From positions 6,138,001 to 6,202,000 of the forward strand of contig JAJFPB010000001.1 in NCBI GenBank assembly GCA_020881915.1: 64,000 nucleotides of DNA. The letters are read 5' to 3'. Both the position numbers and the translations under genes were made by a program. This stretch comes from Paramyrothecium sp. XJ0827 (taxonomy: Eukaryota > Ascomycota > Sordariomycetes > Hypocreales > Stachybotryaceae). The notes beneath the pieces were generated by a model. That model did no database searches and was not told the DNA's origin. It saw nothing but the letters and a program-made list of their open reading frames with translations. Positions 43,810 to 54,312 of this stretch are shown here, one piece after another (position 1 is the first letter of the stretch; each line of letters starts with the position of its first letter).

Positions 43810-46712
43810 ATGGATACCGAATCAAATCACTCAAATACCACCCCTGACACGGAGTTCTCTCCGCCAAGCAGCCCTCCCCGAAAGATTGAGCTGCTCAACA
43901 ACGCGAGATTGACCGCCAGGCAGAAGCTCGCTGACCTGACGTTGGAAGAGAAGGTTTGCTACGTCTCCTGGTATGGCCGACTGATGGTCTTGCTAACGCT
44001 ATCAGGTCTCTTTGCTCACAGCAGCAGATTTCTGGAGAACCAAAGCAATTCCGGACAAGGGAATTCCCGCTATCAAGACTACAGACGGTCCTAATGGAGC
44101 TCGAGGAGGTATCTTTGTCGGTGGCACAAAGGTAGGTCTTTTCTACCAACCGCAGGTTTGAGGAAGCTGACAAGGCTAGGCCGCTCTGTTCCCTTGCGGG
44201 ATATCTTTAGCCGCGACCTGGAACAAGGAATTGTTGTACGAGGTCGGGCAACATCTAGCCGAGGAGGCCAAGGCTAGGTCTGCCAATGTCCTCCTCGCTC
44301 CCACCGTCTGCATGCACCGCCATCCGTTGGGCGGCCGCAACTTCGAATCGTTTTCAGAAGATCCTCTGCTTACGGGCAAGCTGGCTGCCCAGTATGTCAA
44401 AGGTCTCCAGGAAAAGGGCGTAGCTGCCACTATCAAACGTAAGTCGTCCAAGCCGTCGTGGTTCGCTGTTGCTGATGTTTGATAGACTTTGTGGGCAATG
44501 AACAGGAGACCCATAGACTTACGATAGATTCCCTCATCAGAGAGAGGCCTCTTCGGGAGCTCTATCTCCGTCCTTTTGAGATCGCGATTCGAGAAGCCAA
44601 CCCATGGGCAGTGATGTCCTCGTATAACCTGATAAACGGAATTCATGCCGATCAACACTTTCACACCTTGAAAGACATTCTCCGCGGAGAATGGGGATAC
44701 GACGGGTAAGTCGAGTCCTACCTTAAGCCACCCACAATATCCTAACTGTCCAAACAGAGCCGTCATCTCCGACTGGGGTGGTACTACTTCGACGATCGAA
44801 TCTCTTCAGGCGGGGTGCGATGTCGAGTTCCCTTATTCTCCCAAGTGGCGGCTGGACAAGCTTGTTGCTGCTGTGGAGGATGGCAAGCTCAATGTAGAGG
44901 ACATTGACCGTGCTGTAGAGAACGTCTTGACGCTTGTGTCTCGTGTAAAGGGTGATGACATGTCAGCCGAGCTCCCGGAACGCGAGAATAACCTCGAAAC
45001 TACGAGAACTCTGATCCGCACTGCTGGCCACGAAGGTCTGACCTTGCTCAAGAACGACGGCGACATCCTCCCACTGTGCCCCAAGAACACAAAAGTCGCC
45101 GTGATCGGACCAAACGCGAACCGAGCCATTGCTGGAGGTGGTGGTAGTGCTAGTCTTAACCCTTACTACACCACCATTCCGCTGGAAAGCATCCGACGAG
45201 TGGCTGAAAAGGAGGTAACCTTCGCGCAGGGTTGCCATATCCATAAATGGCTGCCAGTAGCATCGCCTTATTGCACAGAGAAGGCGGGCAAGCCTGGTGT
45301 GAATATTGATTGGTACTCTGGCGACAAGTTTGAGGGCGAACCAGTTGTGGTGCAGCGCCGTACCAACACGGATCTATTCCTGTGGGACTCTGCACCGCTG
45401 CAGCAGATTGGCCCGGAGTGGTCCGCCATCGCGACGACATACATCACCCCCACAACTAGCGGAAAGCACACTGTCAGCTTCATGAGCGTCGGTCCCGGGC
45501 GATTGTACGTGAGAGGAAAGTTGGTCCTTGACTTGTGGGACTGGACCGAAGAAGGTGAAGCCATGTTTGATGGCTCCATCGACTACCTAGTTGAAGTTGA
45601 CATGGAGGCCGGCAAGGCCGTCGAGCTCAAGGTAGAGATGACCAACGAGCTACGCCCCATTGCTAAGCAGAAGCAGTTCGGCATCACGCACAAGTATGGT
45701 GGGTGCCGCATCGGCTTCAAGCAGGAAGACAAGGTCGACTATGTCCAGGAGGCTGTCGAAGCAGCGAAGCAGGCGGATGTCGCTGTGGTCATCGTGGGTG
45801 TAGACGCCGAGTGGGAGTCTGAGGGCTATGATCGCCAGTCGATGGATCTGCCTGTCGATGGGAGTCAGGACAGGCTCATTGAGGCCGTGGTCAAGGCGAA
45901 TCCACGGACGATTGTGGTCAACCAGTCCGGTAGCCCCGTCCACATGCCGTGGGCCGGTAATGTCCCAGCCATTATTCAGGGCTGGTATCAAGGTCAGGAG
46001 GCCGGAAATGCCCTCGCCGATGTGCTGTTCGGCCTGGAGAGCCCCAGCGGAAAGCTCCCCGTAAGCTGTATTCAAGTCTCGTCAGACCCGTTCCGCCCAC
46101 TAACTGTGCATAGGCGACCTTCCCTCAGCGTATTGAGCACACCCCTGCCTGGCACAACTGGCCGGGTGAGAATCTCAAGGTCCTTTACGGCGAGGGTCTT
46201 TACGTCGGCTACAAGCACTACGAGCGCGCTCGCATCGCGCCCCTCTTCCCCTTCGGACATGGTCTCTCGTACACGACGTTCGAGTATGGTCGTCCAGAAG
46301 TGTCAGCGCGAGAGCTCACCGCCAAAGACGCCATCAAGATCACCCTGGCCATTTCCAACACGGGCACCCGCGCAGGCGCCGAGATCGTGCAGGTGTACGT
46401 CCACGACGAGAAGAGCCGGCTGCCCAGACCTGAGAAAGAGCTCGTCGCTTTCGAAAAGGTCTTCCTGGAGCCCGATGAGACGCGCCACATCAGCATTCAC
46501 CTGGACAAGTACGCCGTTGGATACTACGATGATTCAATCTCCAGCTGGATTGCCGAGGAGGGTGCATTCAAGGTACTGATTGGCGCTTCGAGCGCAGACG
46601 TCAGGTGAGTTTCTAGCGCCTTAAAGTTATCCTCGAAGCGATTTAGCTAACATGCACCTGCAGACGCTCAACAACAATCCACGTGAAGGAGTCATTCACC
46701 TGGGTTTTCTAG
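43810..46712 (+). CDS. GH3 beta-glucosidase with PA14-like insert
   Basis: Seven exons, 43810-43953, 44006-44131, 44180-44438, 44486-44705, 44758-46060, 46114-46604 and 46664-46712, give 863 residues; every junction keeps the frame. The TIM-barrel half has TTDGPNGARGG, GRNFESFSEDP, HFVGNEQE and the nucleophile region VISDWGG (Asp255). The second domain begins near GLTLLKNDGDILPL. A PA14-like insert lies at about residues 400-560, with YITPTTSGKHTVSFMSVGPG. WYQGQEAGNALADVLFG and the fibronectin-III-like C-terminus follow. There is no signal peptide, so this is probably an intracellular enzyme like the fungal bglI group, releasing glucose from cellobiose or glycosides. The last exon codes only 16 residues (ending FTWVF); it is supported by a GTGAGT donor and CTGCAG acceptor. 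Confidence 0.95.
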
Positions 46713-47443
46713 GTGTTCAATACTTGAACATGTACGCGGGGGCAGTCGCAGTGCCGCTCCGCGGGGTTTCATGGGGACGCGAGCGGTACATTCCCAAGAT
46801 CGTAAATAGTTGTACGTTTTCGAAACGGCGCCTATCAAGTGGCACAGGTTGTTTATTTGGCTCATTGTGGGTTCGCTTGACGTGGCTCCCGAGGGCAGGT
46901 CCTGTAACAGGTCGCAGTGTAGCATTTGCATCGAATTTGCTTTGGATCAAGAAAAAAGAAGTTTGCTTGTCAGCACTGAAACGTATCAAGTGTGTGAATT
47001 CGACAAGAGGTTCAGTTCAGTCAGTCAGTCACGCGAAATGTTTGCAAAGACATGAAGCTTGAGAATGACACGTAGGATGCCGATTAGCAGTCCTTTCTCT
47101 CGCAAGACGCATCTGCCACGAGCTCTGCTTCATCTTCTGCTTCGTCTTCTGTATTGCTGGTATTGCTCGCCAGTTTTTGCTTCTGGTTACGCATATTTCC
47201 TATCATTTCATGGGATTGTTCGATAGCCAATCTGTACGCGCTCCGGGCTCTTTTTCCGTCCTGCGGATCGTCAGTTTCGTGTTCCCGATGCGTCGCAAGG
47301 CAAAATTTCTGCAAATACCTCTTAAGATATGGGCACATCCGCCGACATGGTACTCAATCCGCCTCGCTGGATGCTACATGTCGGCCAACTCATCCGTGGT
47401 ATTCAACGCTGCCTCAGCCATGCTTGGGCTGTGCTCGTCCACC
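46713..47443. other. Convergent intergenic region
   Basis: It holds the 3' flanks of the beta-glucosidase and Y14 genes. No further gene is seen. Confidence 0.55.
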
Positions 47444-48000
47444 TCACTCGTCGCGTTCCTGCTTCTCCGGGCTCCTGCTACGGCTGCGTCCTCGTCTGCC
47501 TCCGCCCGCACGTCCTCCCCGTCCCCCCTTGCCGCCCGGCGGCGGTCGTACGAACGCAAAGTCCACCTGCACCGTCTGGTCGAGAAGTTTCGTGTCGTGC
47601 GCGCCGTCAATGGCAGCCCTCGCTTCTTCGAGCGTGGCATACTCGATCAGAGCGTAGCCCTAGAGAGACAAGAAAGGAAAATGCGTCAGCCAGTTTGTTT
47701 TCGAGAGTTCGAGGGCGGGGCCAGCCTGTCGAGGGAGTGAGCGCGTCTTCGTACCTTGACGTAACCGCTTCGGCGGTCGAGGTTGAGATGTAGGTTCTTG
47801 ATCTCGCCGTAGTCGCCGAACTTGTCCTGGATCGCCTCCTCGTCGGCCTCCTCGTGGACGTTGGTGACCACAATGATCCAGCCCTCGATGGAACGGACTG
47901 CGGTGGCCTTAGCATGGGTCTGCATTTCGGACTCGTTGGCGGCCACGGGGGGCGGCGAGCCGTTGTCGACGGCGTCGACATCCATTTCTACGTCCGCCAT
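47444..48000 (-). CDS. Y14/RBM8A-like RNA-binding protein of the exon junction complex
   Basis: Exons 48000-47755 and 47659-47444 give 153 residues. The 95-bp intron has a GTACGA donor and a TCTCTAG acceptor. One RRM spans about residues 40-118: [20 protein letters not shown] opens it, [20 protein letters not shown] carries the RNP1-like segment, and [14 protein letters not shown] closes it. The tail is Gly/Arg-rich, then [10 protein letters not shown], ending RDE. Y14 pairs with Mago in the exon junction complex deposited on spliced mRNA, which fits an intron-rich genome. The start is the first ATG of an acidic N-terminus. A frame one base out in the second exon also stays open but is not the RRM. 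Confidence 0.92.
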
Positions 48001-48710
48001 GGTGAATGCGTGCTGTAAGGATAAGAAGCGTGGGGTAGCCAGTGAGGTGTCGAGGGCAGCCTCTCAAGCTTCACGATGTTCGGTGGAAGAGGTGCCCGTC
48101 ACGTGATGCGAAGAGTTGGTCAGTCCTGTTCATCAACTTTGCGACGCGCCGAAAGCATGTATAAGGTACAATGGAGGTGATTGCAGGCAACGTGCAGCAA
48201 TCTGCACACAGTTCTAAATCGAGTTCACCTCGTCGTTTTTGGAATGGACAGAGTCCGGGTTCGTCGTACTACCATGAACGAGTCTGTGGAAATCTAGACG
48301 GCATTTTTGGCGGTTGCTTAACCAATTTGCACGACATCAACTACATTCGATACTTCTCCAGGAGTCTACAATGCTTGCTACAAGTGTGAACATCACTACA
48401 GCACAGGAAAGAGTCTCCGCGTATTTGAAGTCCTCGATCTTCGAATTCAACGAATTGCCACGTCCACCGTAAGCAGACTCCAAATCGCGGACGAATGTTG
48501 TTTTATTGACAAACGACACCGGACGCCGAGTAAAGCCGTCGCGCTTCGTCGCACCGCTCTACTATATCACATGAGAGGTGCTCAGCCTATCGATCGACCA
48601 GACCTAAATCCATGCTCTCTACTCTTAATCGAGCAAAACCTTCGGAGAACCGTACTTCGTGTCCCGTCAGTTGCCGTTATCCCTCATCCCTCGTTGTTGA
48701 TTTTCATTCT
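48001..48710. other. Intergenic region between Y14 and eS30 genes
   Basis: Both neighbours are on -, so it holds the Y14 promoter and the eS30 3' flank. No other feature is seen. Confidence 0.55.
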
Positions 48711-49099
48711 TTAGGTGCCGGGGTTGGGGTTCATCTGTGTCTCCATGTCAGAATGTGGCTCTCGAAAATTCGTCGTCCTGGATTTGGGTGTTCGGGTCGG
48801 CTCACCTTGCGCTTGCCCCCGGTCAGGGCGACGTTGACGAAACGACGAGTGTACTTGAGGCGCTTCAGGGCACGGCCCTTGGGGACCTTGCTCTTCTCCT
48901 GAGGCTCAACCTGTAGGATAACGGTGGTTAGTTATTTCGCGGGTTCGTGGGAAGCGATCGTGAAGTTCGGTGGTTCATCGTACTTTGGGGGTCTGAGACT
49001 TGACCTTGCCTGGGAGGAAATCAGTACGAGCGAAAATCACGGAGCAAATGTTGGGCTTCACGTACCGGCACGGGCAAGAGATCCGTGAACTTTACCCAT
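48711..49099 (-). CDS. rps30: 40S ribosomal protein eS30
   Basis: Four small exons, 49099-49066, 49009-48984, 48910-48806 and 48734-48711, give 62 residues, the exact size expected for eS30. The product starts [20 protein letters not shown], continues [20 protein letters not shown] and ends KRKMNPNPGT. Introns of 56, 73 and 71 bp have GTACGT, GTACGA and GTGAGC donors and CAG acceptors. eS30 is part of the small ribosomal subunit head/shoulder region. It is not fused to a ubiquitin-like domain, as expected in fungi (animal FAU is a fusion). The second exon is only 26 bases and the last only 24, so automated annotation can easily miss this gene. Confidence 0.95.
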
Positions 49100-49920
49100 G
49101 GTGATGGATTTGTGGTGTTGGTGATGTGGATGATGAGTCGACGGGAAGCCTGGCGCTGGATTTTTCGGGAATTTGGCAAATGGTTGTGTGCAAGGCGGGA
49201 GGCGAAGCTCACGTGAGTGGGGGATGCCCTCGCGGAGAAACTTAGGGCCGGGGCAGAACGCGCTCTGCCCCACCATGTCCGCGAAGAGCAATTGGATCCA
49301 TATTTTACACTAACATGAGATCGTGGACCAATCTGCTGGCTACTGCCACGGAGTTGGCATCAACGCACGACTACCGGCTCGATCATTCTATCAATATGAA
49401 GGCGTTGCCAGCATGGATGCGAGTTTGGGGATCTTGTCCCCCCTTCTGTGCGACATAAATCCTTCCTCTGCTAGGATCTAATTTCTTGTGCTGGCGATTA
49501 GCGATGAGAGACAGAAAACCCATTTTAATGGATCCGAGACTTCCTACAGAAGCACCTCACTCTACTCAACGCAAGAATGGGAATTCCATTTCCGTGGAAA
49601 TGCATCACTGCAAGTTCAAAGCTTGATGCCACATGACAGGAGTTGCCTTCATAACTTGGCTCTTTTAGTTGACCCCGGCTTGCCCGGGCATCCGGGATTC
49701 CAGGCACTGCCACTAGCAGGCCGGGCCAAACGCTCCATCCTGACGTCACTGATCACAACTGCATTTTCTGATGCATGATTGCTGCGCACCGCCATGCGCG
49801 ATAAGTAGAGGGCACACGACAGCCCAGGGGCCAAGCATGGCATGCTACCGTGGCTTCTGTTAAGTTTCGTCTTGGTAATACACGATTTTCGACCGTTTTG
49901 ATTGCGGCAGCGTATATGAG
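49100..49920. other. Divergent intergenic region
   Basis: It holds the eS30 promoter on one side and the promoter of the lipase-like gene on the other. No coding frame is supported. Confidence 0.55.
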
Positions 49921-51882
49921 ATGCCAGATCCATTCCGACCACAACGCCCTCCCAAGGCTGATACACGGCGGCTTCGCAGAGCCAAAGGGCCTAAGAAGAC
50001 GCTTCGTGAACGATTTTTACATCGCCTCCCCAACTACACAGGTCCTTACAATGTGGGCTATATGGACATCGAGGTCCCTGCTCGGGAGCCACGGCCTGTC
50101 TCTCCTCTTAAACGCAACGGAAAGCCCGTCCTGCGGTTGGACACGGTGCTACTGGGGATATACTACCCCGAACTGCAAAACGGCGAATACTGCCCCGATG
50201 GCAAACACAAACTGCACCGCGTGGATTGGATGCCCCGGCCTCGTGCGGCTACTGCGAAAGGGTACGCCAAATTCCTCAACGTTCCAGCGCTGCCGGTTAC
50301 TGGCTACCTCGCCTGCACAACACTTTTCACCAAGCTGCCAGCTTTCCGAAACGCAAACTTAGCATCTCACTGGCCTGAAGACTTACTTGACGACAAGGGC
50401 CCGACCGGTGACGCCGCACGCGAGGACGAACACCGACCGGCAGAAAAGACCCAGTTTCCAGTCATCATATTTAGCCACGGGCTTGGCGGCTCGAGGCTAT
50501 GCTATAGCGCCATCTGCGGGGAGTTGGCCAGCTTCGGCTTCATCGTCGTTGCCGTGGAACACAGAGACGGTAGTGGTGCGAGGACGTACGTTAACCTCCC
50601 AAAACAAATCGATCCATCCGACATCGAGTCCTCGACGGCGGTTTTGCACGCACGTGAGCCCAATGCTGCCGACAAGGGCAAGAAGAAGAAGAAGGTCAAA
50701 GGCCGTGGGAAGCTTGATGGCAACCCCTACTACGTGGTGGATTACATCCTGCCCAAGGACAACGCACAAGACACGTCGCCGAACAACCCCCGCGGGGTCG
50801 ACAAGAAACTCAGATCAGCGCAGATCGAACTGCGGCTGGAGGAAGTGCGGGAGGCGTACTACGTCCTCCACTTGATCAACAGTGGAAGGGGCGAGGAGGT
50901 TGCGGCAATGAATCTTCGTAAGAAGGGCAATATTGGCTCTAGCTCATTGGGACTGAAGGGCATCAAGTGGGCTGATTGGAAAGATCGCATGTTCATGCAC
51001 AACATGACGGCCATGGGGCACTCCTTCGGCGGCGCTACAACCGTGCAGATATGCCGAGGGCACGCATTTGAGTGGATCGGCCAAGGCGTTGTGCTTGATG
51101 CCTGGGGCCAAGGCACACCGCCTGCGGGGAACGAACCTGAGGGCAGGGTAGCCAAGCCTATCGTGTCGGTGTGTTCTGAAGCCTTCATGCATTGGAAGGG
51201 TAATTTCGATGCGCTCGTCGACATTTGCAACGAGGTGCAGGATTCGAACTCACTTTGCTGGATGATAACGATTGTGGGATCAACGCACCTGTCCATGTCC
51301 GACTTTGCCGTGCTCTACCCGCATTGGCTGTCGCTCTTCGCGAAGACCATGGTCAACCCGCAGAGGGCGTTCTACCTCACGATGACGGCGGCGCTCGAGT
51401 TCCTCAAGTACACCTTGCCGCCGGAGCAGACCAAATACAACCAGTGGCCGGACGACCAGCTGCTGCGATCTGCGGAGCCGCCGTCGGAGCCGGACGAGCC
51501 GGTGCGGTTGGACCACGCGCCGGAAGACAAGTACGTTGCCACGCGCCTGCGGATCCCCAACGAATTCTCCACCCGGCTCCGGGCGTGGTTCAAACGGCAG
51601 TGGCGGAGGCTGCTGTGCCTCGTGGCAGAGGGTGAGGTGCCGGACAACGGACTTCTGGACTTGGGCGAGGAGGAAGAGGTATGGACACATTTCTGCCCGG
51701 TTCCATCCCAGCTGAATGCGTACTTGGACCAGTTCAAGTCGAGAGGCTCGAGTCAGGCGGACGTTGGGCAGCTGGATGCTGGAGAGCCGGGACTGGGTGG
51801 TGCCACCGTGGATCAATCGGCGTCTGCGGAACATGAGACGTCACAGGAGGAGTCAGCAGCTGAGCGTTCAGGTCTTGCATAG
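49921..51882 (+). CDS. PAF-acetylhydrolase-like lipase (group VII phospholipase A2 family)
   Basis: One exon codes for 653 residues. The alpha/beta-hydrolase core has PVIIFSHGLGGSRLCYSAI with the oxyanion region, GFIVVAVEHRDGSGARTY, the nucleophile elbow MGHSFGG (Ser368), a likely acid in VVLDAWGQG, and a likely His in VGSTHLSMSD. This order is typical of the platelet-activating-factor acetylhydrolase family, which removes short or oxidised acyl chains from phospholipids. No signal peptide is seen, so an intracellular form is likely. A Lys-rich insert (near residues 256-265, GKKKKKVKGRGK) and a 110-residue acidic tail are extra to the core. The ATG at 49921 is the first in frame. Confidence 0.88.
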   Translation: MPDPFRPQRPPKADTRRLRRAKGPKKTLRERFLHRLPNYTGPYNVGYMDIEVPAREPRPVSPLKRNGKPVLRLDTVLLGIYYPELQNGEYCPDGKHKLHRVDWMPRPRAATAKGYAKFLNVPALPVTGYLACTTLFTKLPAFRNANLASHWPEDLLDDKGPTGDAAREDEHRPAEKTQFPVIIFSHGLGGSRLCYSAICGELASFGFIVVAVEHRDGSGARTYVNLPKQIDPSDIESSTAVLHAREPNAADKGKKKKKVKGRGKLDGNPYYVVDYILPKDNAQDTSPNNPRGVDKKLRSAQIELRLEEVREAYYVLHLINSGRGEEVAAMNLRKKGNIGSSSLGLKGIKWADWKDRMFMHNMTAMGHSFGGATTVQICRGHAFEWIGQGVVLDAWGQGTPPAGNEPEGRVAKPIVSVCSEAFMHWKGNFDALVDICNEVQDSNSLCWMITIVGSTHLSMSDFAVLYPHWLSLFAKTMVNPQRAFYLTMTAALEFLKYTLPPEQTKYNQWPDDQLLRSAEPPSEPDEPVRLDHAPEDKYVATRLRIPNEFSTRLRAWFKRQWRRLLCLVAEGEVPDNGLLDLGEEEEVWTHFCPVPSQLNAYLDQFKSRGSSQADVGQLDAGEPGLGGATVDQSASAEHETSQEESAAERSGLA

Positions 51883-54312
51883 AAGATGTCGATATATTTT
51901 TGTTTGAGGTTGATCGGGCCTTGTCGAATTAGAGATACCACTCTGTTACTGTTTCTGTTCATAGACTAATGAACCATGAATTAAGCAAGATTATTTTTCA
52001 TTCTTTTTTTAGTTTTCCTTTTTAATTTTTTATTCTTAACGCTACGAGACTGTGTTGTGGTGTTGAGACTGACGTGAACGACACTGCTTTGGTTCCAAAG
52101 CTTCCTTTTTTTATCAACACACATTACACTACCACAAACCATAAGTACGAATGCTCGTAAAGCACACTTTCCTAGACTACACCATCTGCCCCTAGCATCA
52201 TGACTGATCATCGACCTAACACTCTAGGTCTGACGATGACTGCAACCGGGACTTCAGTAAGCCAGATGAATCACGTCATGGACCAGAACGCACCGAAGCC
52301 TGCGATGCTACCCTACACCCGTTTCTGACAGGAAGCCACCCACCCTACCAGTACCTTAGTGGGAAGCGACTATGCCAAGGCGCTGGGAGTGCCGAACACA
52401 CGTTGAGAGGAAAAAATAGCCCCTGTAGGGTGAACGATCCGGTTCCAGGCCTCCCCACTCCCCACTCCCATCCCCTCCCCATGCTAGCCCTGCCCGGGTT
52501 CGGCGGAAGCGGCATAGCAGAAGAGGGAAACGGATGGACAGGGGCAAGTTTTGGCAGAGGCTAAGGCGGCGCCACAACTTCGTATTTCAGCAATGGGGGG
52601 GGACGCCGCAAGGACCATGCTGGGCTGGAACCTGCATGCATGATGATGGGCAGAAGCAGGAAGAGTGGGAAGAGGTAAGGTAAAGTGCATTAAGGCAGGG
52701 TAAAATGTTAGACGGGAAAAGCACGCGCATATGCCGCAGGGCGCAGGCTGTCTGTGATTCGTTGATATGCACTCAATTATCGTTTGGGCGATCATGTTTT
52801 TTGTCTCTTTCTTTTCGTGTTGCTTCGGTGCCCCTGCATCGATGATGTTCTTTTTACTCGTCGCCGTCTCTCTTTGCTTGTCTGTATGTCTTGGCTTCCC
52901 AGACCTGAAGAAGCTATGATGTGCCTTTACGAAGGAGGAGGAGAAGAGGGGAGCGCGGTTGGCGCTGGGCTGATGGGACGATTGTAGAAGACTTTGCGCC
53001 AACCATGTCCATTTCCATGGAAGGCAAAACACGAAGTCGACGGAAGGGTTGCGGTCGGGCAAGGGGGGGGCGCTTGGCGGGTTATCGTCCCGGGCACATT
53101 TGTTCGCGGGCAGGGAGCCTGGCGCCGCCTGGACAAGTTTAGGTGCTGGGGCGCTTGGAGCGAGCGGCACGCAAGCGGATGGTCCCTCGTCTTTGGCGAC
53201 TTTTTGGTTTAGTCTAGCTTTTTATCGCCCTTGCGTTTGCTGATGAAGGTTGCCGTTGGTGGGAGGCTTTTGCTTTCCGCCTTAACGGGCTTGTGGCTTT
53301 TCGATTGTGGGGATGGGGGGGGGGGGGAAGAAGGGGGGGGAGGTTCCGTCTCCAGCTCTCTAGTGAATGGTTCCCCCCCGTTTGCAGCTGCATCGTCATC
53401 CTGCCAGCTCGTATTCCAGGCGAAAAAAAAAAAGGGTCGCGGCCAGTTCATCGTCGCAGATGCTCCCCACACCATGGACAGCCCTTGGAGGGACGGCCAC
53501 GCCATGGTTCTGGATACGGCAATGGCAATAGCAATGGCATGGTTCGGGTCGGCTGTTGTTCTGCCTTCGTCCTGTATCCTAAAGTAAGGTATATGTCGTG
53601 TTACTGCGACCCCCCCCAGTCCCATCCCATCCTGTCCCTTGAATTTCGTTGCCCATTCTCTTCTCTTCTCGTCTTACACATAACCCAGTCCCGTCCCGTC
53701 ATCTCTCCCCCGTTGCCAATTGTTGGTTCCACTTACATTACATTCGCTTTTCCCCCTCTGTCTTTCTTCTTCTCATTCCAACACCTACGCGCAGCTGGTT
53801 GCTCCCATCTCGGCGTGAGATCTGCAGTCATTCGTTTCTTCTTCTGCAGCGTCCCCTCTCCATGTCTTGAAAACAGCCCACACGCAGCGCAGACGCCAAT
53901 GCGCAATGGTCCACTGCTGGTGCCCTGTATATCTGAGGTAGCCGCTTGCTCTCATTGCCCGTCGTATTGCGCTCTTCCTCTGCCGTACGTGTACGTGCGC
54001 AAGCAGCAACAGGGTCCGTCCCGGTAGAGGCCCAAGCCGCGGCTGTGCGCAGCTGCTCCCGCAGGTCCTGATTGCCCTGGTGTTACATGGTACCAACGGC
54101 CAGTCAATCCGACAACAGTCAAACTTTATGTTCTGTCATTACATTTGCTGCATCTTCTTGAACACACCGGCAACTCTCCCGTAATATCCATTTCTTCACT
54201 CTTCATCGCCTGCTCGGCGCTCACAAACCGCTTTTGTGGGCACCCTTCACCGACTTGTACCACCCCACGATCCCTTCGCCATATCCCATTACATCGCGTC
54301 GCATCGCCCACC
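51883..54312. other. Long 5' region of the downstream gene
   Basis: About 2.4 kb with no supported protein gene. Poly-G runs (53315-53327 and 53333-53340) lie here. From about 53640 to 54310 the + strand is pyrimidine-rich with many TCTTC blocks, like a long transcribed leader of the gene starting at 54313. Confidence 0.5.

Noticed and set aside
47374..47640. 88-codon frame on - overlapping the second Y14 exon
   Set aside because: It is one base out of the RRM frame; the chosen frame continues the RRM and ends in RGG and RS motifs.
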